From NCBI RefSeq assembly GCF_017355365.1, contig NZ_JADIJR010000028.1, positions 1 to 38,778 on the forward strand: a stretch of 38,778 nt of DNA, read 5' to 3'. Positions 1 through 9,399 of the stretch are shown here, piece by piece. This stretch comes from Microbacterium sp. SD291. GTDB taxonomy: Bacteria > Actinomycetota > Actinomycetes > Actinomycetales > Microbacteriaceae. Under the pieces are notes generated by a model, which saw nothing but the letters and a program-made list of their open reading frames with translations, did no database searches and was not told where the DNA came from. The translations under genes were made by a program, and so were the position numbers. Position 1 is the first letter of the stretch. Each line of letters starts with the position of its first letter.

Positions 1-807
1 CGGTCCCGGAACGGCGCCGACGAACCGTCCGAGGAATGAAGCCTCTCTCGCCGTCTGCAATGTGCCCGAGCGGAATCCCGCTTCAACGATGACGGTCGCT
101 CCCGACATCGCGGCGAGGATGCGTGAACGATCGAGAAACCGCTGCCGTGTTGGAGGGGATGCAGGTGGCGCCTCAGTGAGCACAAGCCCTCGGTGTGCGA
201 TGTTCTCGATCAGGTCTGCGTGACCGACGGGGTACGCGCGGTCGAGGCCAGAAGCGAGAACCGCGATTGTGTTGTCTCCGTGCATGAGTGCCGCGCGGTG
301 TGCGGATCCCTCGATTCCGTAAGCACCACCGGCGACGAGGACTCTGTCGCTCTCGGCGAGGTCTCCGGAGAGTTCCTCGGCGACGTAAACACCATAGCCA
401 GTTGCCGCCCGTGCACCCGTCACCGTAATGCGCTGGGCGAGCGGTGCGGTGAGGAGTTCAGTACGTCCCCGCGTCCAAAGCGCGTACGGGGTCCGTGCCC
501 CGAGATCGTTGAGGGCCGTTGGCCATTCGGAATCCTCGGGGATCAGCACCCGGTAGTCGCCTCCTGAGCCCATGCGCGATGCGACGTGATCAGGGTTCGC
601 AGTCAATCGCAAGCGATGTCGCCATACCGCGGCCTCCACCCGATCCAGACCCGGGATCGACGAGTCACGCTCGATGAAGGAGATCAGCTCGACCGCGCCG
701 ACTCTCATGAGGAGACCAGCGGTCACGGTGTCGTTAGGAGCGTCGATCAGCGCGAGCACCATACGGGCAGTCCGCTCATCCTTGGCGAGGTGCGAGAGCG
801 TGGGCAT
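1..807 (-). CDS. dprA: DprA/Smf-like DNA-processing protein, 3' end beyond the window
   Basis: DprA binds incoming single-stranded DNA and loads RecA; copies on mobile elements are thought to protect or process the transferred strand. The frame runs open from an ATG at 807 to the window edge, giving 269 residues without the C-terminus. The DprA Rossmann-fold signature is visible: an AGGAYGIEGSAHRAAL segment matching the family's SGGARGID-A-AH-AL, then ASGLDRAYPVGH, then RFLDRSRILAAMS and a RSGTLQTAREA block ending in VPG. The start is set by AGGAGG five bases upstream of the ATG. It sits at the downstream end of the leftward ICE gene set, so it is probably an element-borne paralogue and not the chromosomal copy. 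Family call secure; role in transfer inferred. Confidence 0.88.
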   Translation of the reverse strand, partial: MPTLSHLAKDERTARMVLALIDAPNDTVTAGLLMRVGAVELISFIERDSSIPGLDRVEAAVWRHRLRLTANPDHVASRMGSGGDYRVLIPEDSEWPTALNDLGARTPYALWTRGRTELLTAPLAQRITVTGARAATGYGVYVAEELSGDLAESDRVLVAGGAYGIEGSAHRAALMHGDNTIAVLASGLDRAYPVGHADLIENIAHRGLVLTEAPPASPPTRQRFLDRSRILAAMSGATVIVEAGFRSGTLQTAREASFLGRFVGAVPGP

Positions 808-1000
808 GACAGCCTCCTGGGTGTTGAGATCTCGATAGGAAGGTGAGCAGGATCAGCCCTTTTGGTTCCTGAAGAGCAGGCGTACCCTGGAAGGCGAAGC
901 AGGTTCACAACTCTGCAGGCCCTTCGGGGCGGCCCTCCACGGGCACTCGACACACATGCTGCTTCCTCGACGGAGAACGACGTGTGACGAGAGGCCCATC

Positions 1001-1357
1001 ATGATTCGTTCGATTTGGACGGTCAGTACCTTCATCCATGCTGTCCTGCAGCGGTGCGCACCTACGAACATCGTTCTTGACCGCATCCGGCGTCGCCGCG
1101 GACTCAAGTGGGGCGTATCCGCAATGCTCCTCGCGGTGCCGTACTTGATCGCGGCCAGCCTGTGTTCCGCAGCGGTCGGCGATGGCGCCCCAGGGTGGCT
1201 GAACCTCATCATCCTGCTGTGCCTGTGGAACGCGATGAAGTTCATCGTGGCGGGACCCGTCGCCGTGGTGCTCCTGCTCCGTGCTCGGCGTCGAGAGGCC
1301 GTCGCGAGGCGCTCGTCCGAGCGGGCGAACGCAGCTGTCGAGCTTGTCGCCGCCTGA
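1001..1357 (+). CDS. Small two-helix membrane protein of the ICE
   Basis: A 118-residue protein read against the surrounding leftward genes. It has a basic stretch (RIRRRRGLK) followed by two hydrophobic segments, roughly residues 37-58 and 65-93, and an arginine-rich cytoplasmic tail (LLLRARRREAVARRSSER). An ATG 45 bases further upstream would give a longer form, but MIRSIWTV is preferred because GAGAGG precedes it and the extra residues look non-native. Small membrane proteins of this kind, sometimes labelled sulfate permease by automatic pipelines, recur in actinobacterial ICEs. Nothing supports a transport function in a protein this short. It ends 14 bases from the convergent DUF4913 gene. 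Confidence 0.6.
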   Translation: MIRSIWTVSTFIHAVLQRCAPTNIVLDRIRRRRGLKWGVSAMLLAVPYLIAASLCSAAVGDGAPGWLNLIILLCLWNAMKFIVAGPVAVVLLLRARRREAVARRSSERANAAVELVAA

Positions 1358-1371
1358 ACATCCGACCGATC

Positions 1372-1938
1372 TCAGTCCGGGATCTCGCCGGTGCGTTCGT
1401 CGATGGTGGTGAAGAACGCGTCCTCTGCGGCATAGCGCGCTTGGACCTGTTCGATGACGAACTCGACGAAGTCGGCGTCTCGGTCAGTGATGACATGCTC
1501 GACGATGTCGACGGTCCGGTCTTCCCCAGGCCAGACAGTCTGCCGTGTCGGACGATCCCGATCGAGGCGGGTGCCACTGACCGTGACCCAATCGCGCAAA
1601 CGCTGGCGAGCATCCGCGAAGTCGCGATGCCAGCCCAGTGGTGCCGACCCGTCTTGCTCGGCGTCGTAGGCGCAGAGCCAGTGCAGGTGGAGCGCGGACA
1701 GCTCCCAGACCAGCTCGGGATGGCGGTGCCAAAGTGGCGGAATCACCGCCGCCGGGATGCCGTACTCCAGCCGGAGCCAGTTCACCCAGCGGTTGAGTTC
1801 GAGGAGTTCTTGCTCAAGGTCGTGTGAGGTGAGCAAGTTCCAGTTGATCGGGTGCGGTGGCTCCGCAACGAGATCGGGCTCAAACGGCTCAGCGTGCATG
1901 CTCTCGGGGTCCTCGTTGAGGGCGTCGTCGTCGTTCAT
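1372..1938 (-). CDS. DUF4913-type ICE protein
   Basis: A 188-residue acidic soluble protein. The central part (about residues 45-125) carries the aromatic-rich pattern of the DUF4913 family: an LNRWVNWLRLEYG segment, PPLWHRHPELVWELSALHLHW, and a WHRDFADARQRLRDWV segment. Such proteins accompany conjugation genes in Microbacteriaceae and relatives; their function is not known. It begins 18 bases after the ssb stop codon and is probably co-transcribed with ssb and virD4. The family assignment is from remembered motif patterns, not a search. Confidence 0.7.
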   Translation of the reverse strand: MNDDDALNEDPESMHAEPFEPDLVAEPPHPINWNLLTSHDLEQELLELNRWVNWLRLEYGIPAAVIPPLWHRHPELVWELSALHLHWLCAYDAEQDGSAPLGWHRDFADARQRLRDWVTVSGTRLDRDRPTRQTVWPGEDRTVDIVEHVITDRDADFVEFVIEQVQARYAAEDAFFTTIDERTGEIPD

Positions 1939-1956
1939 CGTTACGTTCCCGTTGGA

Positions 1957-2412
1957 TTAGCGGCCGAGGGACGGAGCGCTGCTCACGGCTGGCTGCGCTC
2001 GGGGGTCAAACGCACGACTAGGCTCGCTGGCAGCGCGGTTCCGGTCGGCACCTCGGGGTGACCGGTCGACGTCGTACCGGGTGCGTGCGGTGTCGTGACC
2101 GATGCGCTTCGCGACGAACTCTTCGCCTTCGACTGTCTGGCCTTCGCGCTCATAGCTCACAGGCCGCTGGTATCCCTCGGCGAGGAAGTTGTCACCCTTC
2201 GCGAACTTCGCGGACGCGCGTTCGGCCGAGCGTCCAAACATGACGAGGTGGTGGTAGCTCGTCTCCAACTGCGTGAAGGTACCGTCCTCTTCGCGACGAA
2301 AGTGCTCCTGTCCGAAGCGGAAGTAGAGGCGTGGGTTCCCGTTGGTGGAGTTCGTCAGCTGTGGCTCTGAGGCGACGAAGCCCGAGACGGATTCTTGCGT
2401 GTGGATCGACAT
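1957..2412 (-). CDS. ssb: Single-stranded DNA-binding protein of the ICE
   Basis: A 151-residue OB-fold protein that would coat the transferred strand after entry or during rolling-circle replication. The N-terminal two thirds shows SSB features: a start rich in beta strands (SGFVASEPQLT), RLYFRFGQ, a YHHLVMFGRSAERASAKFAKGDNFLAEGYQRP segment matching the SSB pattern of strand L45 and helix, then a disordered Arg/Pro/Ser tail. The usual acidic C-terminal tip (DDDIPF) is absent; the protein ends PSLGR, so contacts with host partners may differ. The start chosen is the second ATG, with AGGAAG six bases upstream; the first ATG, two codons earlier, overlaps the virD4 stop. Confidence 0.85.
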   Translation of the reverse strand: MSIHTQESVSGFVASEPQLTNSTNGNPRLYFRFGQEHFRREEDGTFTQLETSYHHLVMFGRSAERASAKFAKGDNFLAEGYQRPVSYEREGQTVEGEEFVAKRIGHDTARTRYDVDRSPRGADRNRAASEPSRAFDPRAQPAVSSAPSLGR

Positions 2413-2414
2413 GA

Positions 2415-4274
2415 TCAACTTCCTATCTGGTCAGGTGGCCGGGTTTGCTCGGCCACTGCGTCAGGTAGGTGCGCGCCGCTCCCCGGAGCGGTCTGATTCG
2501 TCGTCGGGCCCTCAAAGAGTGCTTCCACGGCCGTGCGATCGAGCCGGAGCTTGTCGCCGTCAGCGCGCTTCGGCCACGGATGCAGGTTTGTGATGATCGG
2601 TGGAGCCGATCGGAGCAAGATGACGCCGGTGCCGAACGGGAGGGTGCGGACGCGGTCGGGCGGCAAGATCGGGACACGGCGGACGGAGCGCTGGTTGGAG
2701 CGTGAGCCGTAGTCGCCTAGGGTCACGGCGTCGGTGAACTCGTCCCGCTCGCCGATCAACGTGGAGAGGTCCTGGAGGTCGCGTGAATTGGATGCGCCGC
2801 CGAGGATGATCTTCGCGATGCTGGCGTCCCAGATCGCAGCAGCTTGGTTGTCCGACCACTTGTCTCTCGCTTGAGCGAGCGACTGAAGCACGGGCATCGT
2901 TGTGATGCCAGTGCCGCCGCCTTCAGCCATGAGCGTGGGAAGTGACGGCAGGGGTGCGAGGTTCCCGATCTCGTCGAGTGCGAGCAGGAGCGGCGGATCA
3001 AGGCGTGCGCCAGGCGAACGCGCAGCCATCCGACGCGCGGTCTCGACGAGGTCTTCGACGAATGCAGCGACGAGCGCGGCGCTGTTTCCGGCGCCAGCTC
3101 CGGTCGCGAGTAGGTAGAGCGTGCCGCGGCTAAGGATGAATTGCTCGGGGTCGAAGTGTTCGTCCTCGGACGGGCTGACGGCATCCAGCACTCTGGGATC
3201 GGCGAGCGCGGCGAGAGCAAGGGAAACGCCCTGCCAGATGCTGTCACGCGTGCGCGGATCGGCGTCGAGCATCGCCTCCAGCGATTCGGCCCATCCCGTC
3301 GCGGCGAGCGGTGAGCCAGTCAGAATCGCGACGGCTTCGGCTGCCGCGGCAGGGTCGAGGGTCCAGCGGAAAAGTTCCGTCGGGCTTCGCTGATCGAGTG
3401 CCGCGGCGTGCAGGAGCGCCTGGAGGGCGATGCGCGTCTTGCCTTCCCAGAATCCTCCGCCTTCAACACCCCCGGAGGACAGTTCGGTCGCAGCGGCGAG
3501 GCCGGTGGCGCGGATCATCGCAGTGAGCGGATCGTCGCAGCCGCGGATGGGTGACCATCTCAGCCCGGCGGGGATTCCGTCCGCCAGACGCTGGGGGTCG
3601 AATACGGCCACAGGGCCGATCCGTTCGCGCGACTTGAGGGAGACGGTGAGGTTGTCGGGTCTGGTTGACGTCGTGACGACCGCTCCGGGCGCATCGAGGA
3701 TCGCCGGGATCACGATGTGCAGACCCTTGCCGGATCGAGGTGGCCCGATCAGCAGGATCGAGTCCTCAACGCTCGCCCAGATCTGCTTGCCATGCGATCG
3801 CCCGAGCAGATAGCCCACGTCTTGAGGCTTGGGTTGTTCCAGCGACGGGCGCAGTGTGGCAGCACGGCGGAGCAGCGCCTTGATCGACGCGCTGGACGCC
3901 ACGTCGTGTGCACTGGCGGTGCCCTGGAGTCGACGCGGGTCAGCATCAATGGAGTGCGAGTGGCGCCGCAGCATCGCCCAGGCCCATCCGCATGCAGTGC
4001 CGAGCAGCGCGAGCATGAACGCTGCGACGACCCAGAAGGCCACGACGTTGAGCCCAGGCGCTTCGAGCGCTGCCGCAGGATCAGCGGGGTCGAAAAGTAC
4101 GTTGACGCCACCAGCGATCCCGACGTGCGGTTGTTCGGCGCCAGTGACAGTTGCAGTCACAGATCCCGCACCACGAAGGACCGCGGCGACACCGAACATG
4201 GCGACGAGGCCGATCAACGACGCGTTGGTCAGTTCGTCGCCGAGTCCCCGGCTGCGCGCAGGTGGGGTGCTCAT
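2415..4274 (-). CDS. virD4: VirD4/TraG-type coupling protein
   Basis: A 619-residue membrane ATPase that links the relaxosome to the type IV secretion channel. Two hydrophobic segments lie near residues 20-37 and 75-101. They are followed by the hexameric motor domain with Walker A GPPRSGKG (177-184), Walker B LLLALDEIGN (429-438), and a GGFWEG segment in between. The C-terminus is a disordered Thr/Pro/Gln tail. Its ATG overlaps the stop of the upstream 173-aa gene (ATGA), and ssb follows immediately, so the three are translationally coupled. Length and domain order are normal for actinobacterial TraG/VirD4 proteins. Confidence 0.93.
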   Translation of the reverse strand: MSTPPARSRGLGDELTNASLIGLVAMFGVAAVLRGAGSVTATVTGAEQPHVGIAGGVNVLFDPADPAAALEAPGLNVVAFWVVAAFMLALLGTACGWAWAMLRRHSHSIDADPRRLQGTASAHDVASSASIKALLRRAATLRPSLEQPKPQDVGYLLGRSHGKQIWASVEDSILLIGPPRSGKGLHIVIPAILDAPGAVVTTSTRPDNLTVSLKSRERIGPVAVFDPQRLADGIPAGLRWSPIRGCDDPLTAMIRATGLAAATELSSGGVEGGGFWEGKTRIALQALLHAAALDQRSPTELFRWTLDPAAAAEAVAILTGSPLAATGWAESLEAMLDADPRTRDSIWQGVSLALAALADPRVLDAVSPSEDEHFDPEQFILSRGTLYLLATGAGAGNSAALVAAFVEDLVETARRMAARSPGARLDPPLLLALDEIGNLAPLPSLPTLMAEGGGTGITTMPVLQSLAQARDKWSDNQAAAIWDASIAKIILGGASNSRDLQDLSTLIGERDEFTDAVTLGDYGSRSNQRSVRRVPILPPDRVRTLPFGTGVILLRSAPPIITNLHPWPKRADGDKLRLDRTAVEALFEGPTTNQTAPGSGAHLPDAVAEQTRPPDQIGS

Positions 4275-4792
4275 GACGGCAGGCGCTCCGAGACGATGAC
4301 GCCAGAGATGTGGCCGATGAGCAAGATCTCCGACGGATGTTCCACGAGCTGGCTCAGGTCGACTGGAGCACGAGCGCTTCCATCGGCGGAGCCCTCCGTG
4401 CTTGCTACCGAGAGGGCGACGGTGATGTCCTCACCGGGGATGAACCCTGATCCGTGGACCTCGATGAGCTGGCGCGTCGGCCGATGCCGCGCTCGCCGCA
4501 TCTCGCTCGCTTCATCGATGCGTTCGCGTCGCTTGGCATGAACGATGTCGGTGAAAACGGAGCCGTCATGCTCTCGTACTTCGACGCGGACGGTGCGGGC
4601 GCGGTGGTCGGAGAGCGCATCGAGCAGTTCACCGAACTGCGCCCGCGTCCAGTCGCTATTCGGACTCGGAGGCGGGAACTCGCGGCCGTCGTAGATCACG
4701 CGCATCGCACCGCGCGCGTCGACCCGGATGCTGGCGAGCGGAAGGTTGACAGGTGATTCGGACGCGGTTTCTCTCGCGCTGCGATTGCTCAT
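4271..4792 (-). CDS. Conserved ICE protein of unknown function
   Basis: A 173-residue protein with no recognised catalytic motif and no membrane segment. The N-terminal half looks like a small alpha/beta fold (PLASIRVDARGAMRVIYDGR, then FGELLDALSDHRARTVRVEVREHDGS). A hydrophilic linker follows, and the C-terminal half resembles a compact beta domain ending HISGVIVSERLPS. Its stop overlaps the virD4 start, so it is translated with the coupling protein and may work with it (inference). The 180 bases upstream, before the cargo gene ending at 4972, show no convincing promoter or reading frame. Confidence 0.7.
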   Translation of the reverse strand: MSNRSARETASESPVNLPLASIRVDARGAMRVIYDGREFPPPSPNSDWTRAQFGELLDALSDHRARTVRVEVREHDGSVFTDIVHAKRRERIDEASEMRRARHRPTRQLIEVHGSGFIPGEDITVALSVASTEGSADGSARAPVDLSQLVEHPSEILLIGHISGVIVSERLPS

Positions 4793-4971
4793 GCCCGTCA
4801 GGTGCGCGATATTCCTCCCGCTTGGTCATGGCGCTGCAGGTTCGAGTTCCGTCGGAACCGTCGTCCAGAAAGAGCCTTGACGCGTGTTCACAAATCACTG
4901 GTCAAGGCCGGTCCCAGAACTCAATAGGCTCGGCATCCATGACCCCTCGTGCACACAGCAGGTCGAAATTG

Positions 4972-6741
4972 TCAGTCGTTGCTTCCTTGCGCGGCGCTGT
5001 CACCGAGCACCTTGATGAGACGGTTTCGGATTCGTAGTTTGCGTTGTTCGAAAAACTCGCTGAACCCGTCGAGGTCGAGCGGGAGGCTGTCGAAGTCGTT
5101 CTCGGCGAGATAGCTGGCGCGCTTGGCCTCGTTGGGGAACGCGGTCTCGATCCACGTGGCGGGCAGGGCATCCTGCTTCTCGATGTTGGCGGTTCCGGCG
5201 AGGAGCTGGAGGTTGGGAAGCAGGTTCACTGCGGCCAGATAGTCGTCGATCTTGTCGTGTGGAATCCCGGCCTCGGTGAGCTTCTTTTTCGTGAAGCGGG
5301 ACTTTGGGAAGACGTGGTCCTCGTGGAACTTCTTACTCAGATCCAGGCCCGGATAGAGCACCGACAGCACGGAGAAGGTTCGCTGACCGGCGTACTTGAG
5401 GTTGAGTAGCTCATCAATCTCGGCGTTGTCGAACGAGAGACCCTTCCCGACTGCTGCCATCGCGTCCTCGACTGCGAGCACTGGGAACACACCCGTGGTG
5501 TTGGCACGCAGGACATCGCGGATGCGGGTGAGCAAGGTGTCGAGCCCGGATCCCCAAATGCCACGCTTGACAAGGGAACGAGTGACCCACCGCTGCAGCG
5601 CGAGCCGGTCGGCTGCGTCCGCCGTGGAATCGAGGTAGGAGTCGCCCGCGCCGCGCAGGTGCAGATAGTGAGCGATCGGCACGATGACGCTGTTGGCCGT
5701 CAAATTTCGCTCGTTGTAGCCGAACTGCTGCAGCAAAGTTGCCGCGCGCAGGAGAGCGCCCTCGATCTGCGGCCACTGCTCCTCTACCTTTGCCATGTTC
5801 GTCTGGGTGAAGTTGCTGACCTTGAACCGCACATCCACGTCTGTGATCGTCAAAGCGGTCTTGAGTACAACGTCCTTCGAGAAGGAGAACTGCCGCCCGG
5901 CGTTGCTGTTGATCTCGCTGACCAGCGAGCGTACCTCTTCGCGGGCGTCGAGTTCCTTCCACTGGTTCGTAGCCATCGACAGTAGGAGATCGGAGTACGA
6001 CAAGGTAGTACCGCCACTATTGACCCGGACGAAGATCTCCAGCACCTTGTCGGCGTCCTGATCGGTGACTAAGAAGTAGTTCATTGGCTTGAGTACGCGC
6101 ACCGCCTCGTAGAGGTCGTACAGACGCTGGAACGCATCACCTGAACCGCCGATGCCGCGATGTTCCAGTTCCTTCATGATCGCTGGCCCGGCGTTGGCGA
6201 GGTCGAGCACCGCTCCGACGCGGAACCATTTGTGCGGCTCGCCATCGGCTGCTGCTGCGTCACGGTCGGTGAGGAACCGCAGATCGTACTTGGTGCCCAG
6301 TTCCTCGTCTTCAGAGTCATCGACGAGATTGAGGTAGAGACGCTTCACGGGGAACGCGTCGGCGCTGTTCCACCAGGCGTACTTCTTCTTCTCCGCGAAG
6401 CTGCCGTACAGCGCGATGTTCAACGACGTGAGTCGCTGCTGGCCGTCAAGCACCGCCGTGGTCGGACTGCCGTGAGGCACTGTTGCCTTGTCGGCATAAG
6501 GATTGTCGCGCTCGTGGTAGTTCGTCAGGAACTCGTAGAACGTGTAGGACTGCGCGGTCTCGGGCTTGACGTCCCACAGTAGGAAAGAGCCGACCGGGTA
6601 GCCGCGCATCAGACTGTCGACGAGCTTGGTGATCTGGTCTGGACCCCAGACGAACTCACGCTGGATCGCGGGCATCAGGTACTCGCGCCGATGAATCGCG
6701 GTGAGCATCTCCTCAACGCTGCGAGGTGTTTGAAAAGACAT
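4972..6741 (-). CDS. GmrSD-like type IV restriction protein (DUF262 plus HNH)
   Basis: A 589-residue single-chain protein of the GmrSD/BrxU type, nucleotide-dependent nucleases that cut modified phage DNA. The DUF262 half shows IQREFVWGPDQ (26-36), LRGYP-like MRGYPVGSFLLW (45-56), LDGQQRLTSL (98-107) and VRVNSGGTTLS (238-248). The C-terminal DUF1524-type HNH site is HEDHVFPKS (473-481), followed by NLLPNLQLL and TANIEKQ, which supply the conserved Asn and Lys. All expected active-site residues are visible, so the enzyme is probably functional. It has no coupling to its neighbours: 180 bases lie on one side and 258 on the other. It therefore looks like cargo inserted between virB4 and the 173-aa gene. 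Target specificity cannot be read from sequence. Confidence 0.88.
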   Translation of the reverse strand: MSFQTPRSVEEMLTAIHRREYLMPAIQREFVWGPDQITKLVDSLMRGYPVGSFLLWDVKPETAQSYTFYEFLTNYHERDNPYADKATVPHGSPTTAVLDGQQRLTSLNIALYGSFAEKKKYAWWNSADAFPVKRLYLNLVDDSEDEELGTKYDLRFLTDRDAAAADGEPHKWFRVGAVLDLANAGPAIMKELEHRGIGGSGDAFQRLYDLYEAVRVLKPMNYFLVTDQDADKVLEIFVRVNSGGTTLSYSDLLLSMATNQWKELDAREEVRSLVSEINSNAGRQFSFSKDVVLKTALTITDVDVRFKVSNFTQTNMAKVEEQWPQIEGALLRAATLLQQFGYNERNLTANSVIVPIAHYLHLRGAGDSYLDSTADAADRLALQRWVTRSLVKRGIWGSGLDTLLTRIRDVLRANTTGVFPVLAVEDAMAAVGKGLSFDNAEIDELLNLKYAGQRTFSVLSVLYPGLDLSKKFHEDHVFPKSRFTKKKLTEAGIPHDKIDDYLAAVNLLPNLQLLAGTANIEKQDALPATWIETAFPNEAKRASYLAENDFDSLPLDLDGFSEFFEQRKLRIRNRLIKVLGDSAAQGSND

Positions 6742-6999
6742 GAGTGCGCATCCCCCTGGATCGGCGATCAGCCACGGTTCTCAAAGTGGCGTCCACATCG
6801 GAGTCTATCGACCGACCAAGACCTACCAGCGACGCGTGGTGAGGAGAACGGAAGCGAGTCAGGTGGAACGTGTCGTGAAGACCAAAACCGGGGATGACCT
6901 GGGATTGCAAGTGGCCTCTGAGCTCATCCATTTCCCGTCTAGAACGATCAAGATCATGGCGGTCAGGGCCCGCGGAAACCATCAGGAATCGTGCGAAGT

Positions 7000-8487
7000 C
7001 TAGCGACTGATCATCCGCCCAGTCGTATCGAAGAGTTGCAGCTCGGCCGGGTGCAGCTGGTGCTGGCACACGAAGGAACGGTCCTTGATTCGCCACAGTC
7101 CTTGACCGACGCCGAGGCCCGGAAGCAGCTTCTGCTCGGTGCCCGTGAGCCCGAGTGTTCTCGCAGTGCTGCCGAGCTGGTCGGACTCCTGCCGGTAAAT
7201 GATCCTCGTCTCGGCATTGGCCAACAAGCTGTTCGCGAGGGCGCGCATCGCCGAGCCTTGATCGCCGACGTTTTCCAGGTCGGTCAGCTTGTGGAAGATC
7301 AGCATGTTCGCGATCCCGTAGTGGCGTGCAAGTCGCCAGTGCGCGTCCATTCGTCGCAGTAGTGCCGGGTGGGACATGAGGCGCCATGCTTCGTCGTAGA
7401 TACACCAGCGCTGGCCACCGTTGGGGTCAAGCAGCGCAGACTCCATCCACGCCGAGGAGCAGGTCATGAGGACCGAGACCAGTGTCGAATTTTCCGTCAC
7501 TCGCGATAGATCGAGCGAGATCATTGGCAGGGTCGGATCGAAGGCCACTGTCGAGGGGCCATCGAACAGCCCGGCGAGGTCTCCAGCCACCAAGCGCCGG
7601 AGAGCATGACCGACGAGGCGCCCGTCCTCGGCGAGCCTTCCGTCAGGGTCAGCGCGCGCGGTCGGGCTGAGGATGTGTTCGACGACCATCGGCAAGATCG
7701 GGATGTCGTTGCTCCGCACGACCTCGGTCAGCGAGGTATCGATCGCGGTGTGTTCCAGCGGCGTGAGTGGGCGGGCGAGCACCGTCTCCGCGAGCGCGCC
7801 GATCAAATCCCGGCGACGGGAAGCAATCGTGGACGCCCAGCTCACGTCGCTCATGCCGACTGGCCGGTATCCCTCGTCAAGTGGATTCAGCCGCGTCGTG
7901 AGCCCGTGCCCGAGCACGATGGCCTGTCCGCCCACGGCCTCGGCGACAGCAGTGTGCTCGCCCTTCGGGTCGCCGGGCACGTAGACGCGGCGCCCGAACG
8001 GAAGCGATCTCGTGTAGAGGCTCTTGGCCAAGCTGGACTTGCCAGATCCAACGATGCCCGCGAGCACCAGATTCGGGGCGGTGATGATGCCACGGGCGTA
8101 CAGCACCCACGGGTCGTAGACGAAGGATCCACCCGAGTACAGATCCTGACCGACGAAGACACCATCGGATCCGAGCCCTCCTTCGGCAAGAAACGGATAA
8201 GCCCCGGCGAGGGTCGCTGAGGTGTCTTGATGCCGGGGTAAGCGCAACTTCCCCGGGGATCGAAGCTGCGCTGGGCCGGGCTCACCGGCGGCAGGGAGAT
8301 AGCTGGTGGCCCGCCGTTCGGCCAGCTCCGCGACGTACTTCGCATGGGCTGCTTGGCGCTCAGCGTGCTGCTGATCAATCTGCAACTTCGCGGCGGCTAG
8401 TCGGCGCTGCTTGCGCAGTCGTCGCTTCTCAGATGCCGGGGCAACGAGTACCGAGGTATAGAGCCGCTCGGCATCATCCCGATTCAC
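7000..8487 (-). CDS. virB4: VirB4-like conjugation ATPase
   Basis: A 495-residue ATPase that powers pilus assembly and substrate transfer in the type IV secretion machine. An N-terminal charged helical region (residues 20-60, rich in Lys/Arg/Gln/Ala) precedes the ATPase core with Walker A GIVGSGKSS (144-152) and Walker B WCIYDEAW (361-368). A LARHYGIANMLIFHKLTD segment and an ESDQLGSTARTLGLT motif typical of VirB4/TraC C-terminal domains follow. The start is a GTG overlapping the upstream stop (GTGA). Its N-terminus lacks the long VirB4 N-domain, which SCO6880 probably supplies in this system (inference from the family). Confidence 0.9.
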   Translation of the reverse strand: MNRDDAERLYTSVLVAPASEKRRLRKQRRLAAAKLQIDQQHAERQAAHAKYVAELAERRATSYLPAAGEPGPAQLRSPGKLRLPRHQDTSATLAGAYPFLAEGGLGSDGVFVGQDLYSGGSFVYDPWVLYARGIITAPNLVLAGIVGSGKSSLAKSLYTRSLPFGRRVYVPGDPKGEHTAVAEAVGGQAIVLGHGLTTRLNPLDEGYRPVGMSDVSWASTIASRRRDLIGALAETVLARPLTPLEHTAIDTSLTEVVRSNDIPILPMVVEHILSPTARADPDGRLAEDGRLVGHALRRLVAGDLAGLFDGPSTVAFDPTLPMISLDLSRVTENSTLVSVLMTCSSAWMESALLDPNGGQRWCIYDEAWRLMSHPALLRRMDAHWRLARHYGIANMLIFHKLTDLENVGDQGSAMRALANSLLANAETRIIYRQESDQLGSTARTLGLTGTEQKLLPGLGVGQGLWRIKDRSFVCQHQLHPAELQLFDTTGRMISR

Positions 8488-9257
8488 AGTCCCAAACCCC
8501 GCTGCTGCTTGAGAGCCGTGATGTTCGCCGGTTCGAACCACGACGCCCGCTGCTGGCGTAGCGTCGCTGAACGTCCGCCGAACCTGCGTGAGTCATCCGG
8601 CAGCGCGTCTATCGACTCGACATTGTGGCGTCGGTAGAGGGCTACGTGCTCGAAGCTGTGACTGAACGTCAGGTGATAGTCCCCCTCGCGGGTCTCGTTC
8701 TCCAGCGGGCCGCTCGGCGGCACGTCGTAGACGTACCCGTTCTCCATCGCGGCGCTGGTGGTCTCGTCGCCGTAATCCCAGCTCTTCAGATGGTTCAGTC
8801 CCGCGTCGGCACCGTCGGCGTCGATCATGTCGAGCACCTCTTCAGCTTCTTCGCCTTGCAGGAAGACGACGCTGACCCACCGCTGCAGCGCGGCGTTGTC
8901 GGGCGCAGGAACGTCGTGCCAGGCGACACGACCTGCCGCGGATGCTGCGGCACTGAGTCGGTCTTCGGCTTGGTCGATGAAGCTCGCGGCCTGGTGCAGT
9001 TCATCGGCAGCCGTCAGTGCGTCCTTCGACCCCGTGGCATGGTTGCCGTGGTCATCGAACGCGCGAGAGCGGTTGTTGCTGTGGGCGGCCGCGAGCTGAT
9101 CGAGAACCTGCCGCAGTGAGCGCACGCCGGAAAGGAGATCGCCGAGTACGCCGTAGATGTCTTGCGGGTTCTCGAACGTGCGCGTCGCATGCGCGAGCCC
9201 GCGCAGCGCCTCGGATGCTTCACCGGCGTCAGCGCCGGGATCGTAGAACGTGGGCAT
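8484..9257 (-). CDS. Conserved ICE protein, two-part, unknown function
   Basis: A 257-residue soluble protein. The N-terminal half is helical (GEASEALRGLAHATRTF, then LLSGVRSLRQVLDQLAAAH and ALTAADELHQAASFIDQAEDRL), resembling small helical-bundle proteins common beside virB4 in these elements. The C-terminal half has a different composition: an acidic EEAEEVLDMIDADGAD stretch and an aromatic, beta-rich segment (GYVYDVPPSGPLENETREGDYHLTFSHSF). This suggests a fusion of two small proteins. The start is the second of two adjacent ATGs, about seven bases after GGAGG. Its stop overlaps the virB4 GTG. No function is proposed. Confidence 0.7.
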   Translation of the reverse strand: MPTFYDPGADAGEASEALRGLAHATRTFENPQDIYGVLGDLLSGVRSLRQVLDQLAAAHSNNRSRAFDDHGNHATGSKDALTAADELHQAASFIDQAEDRLSAAASAAGRVAWHDVPAPDNAALQRWVSVVFLQGEEAEEVLDMIDADGADAGLNHLKSWDYGDETTSAAMENGYVYDVPPSGPLENETREGDYHLTFSHSFEHVALYRRHNVESIDALPDDSRRFGGRSATLRQQRASWFEPANITALKQQRGLGL

Positions 9258-9399
9258 CATGGGCCTCCGAGTCGCTCGCTGTGGATGCCCAGAAGGTGCG
9301 CTGCGTTCGCCATGCGATGTCGTACGCTCCTGCGATACTTGCTGAAACGGATGACGATAGTGACCACTGATCCATCCAATGGAGAGAAAGCAGCCAGCG

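Noticed and set aside
4828..4850. Possible tRNA T-arm-like sequence (GGTTCGAG) near the cargo gene boundary
   Set aside because: No stem pairing or other tRNA arms around it, and no direct repeat partner seen at the other side of the GmrSD-like gene.
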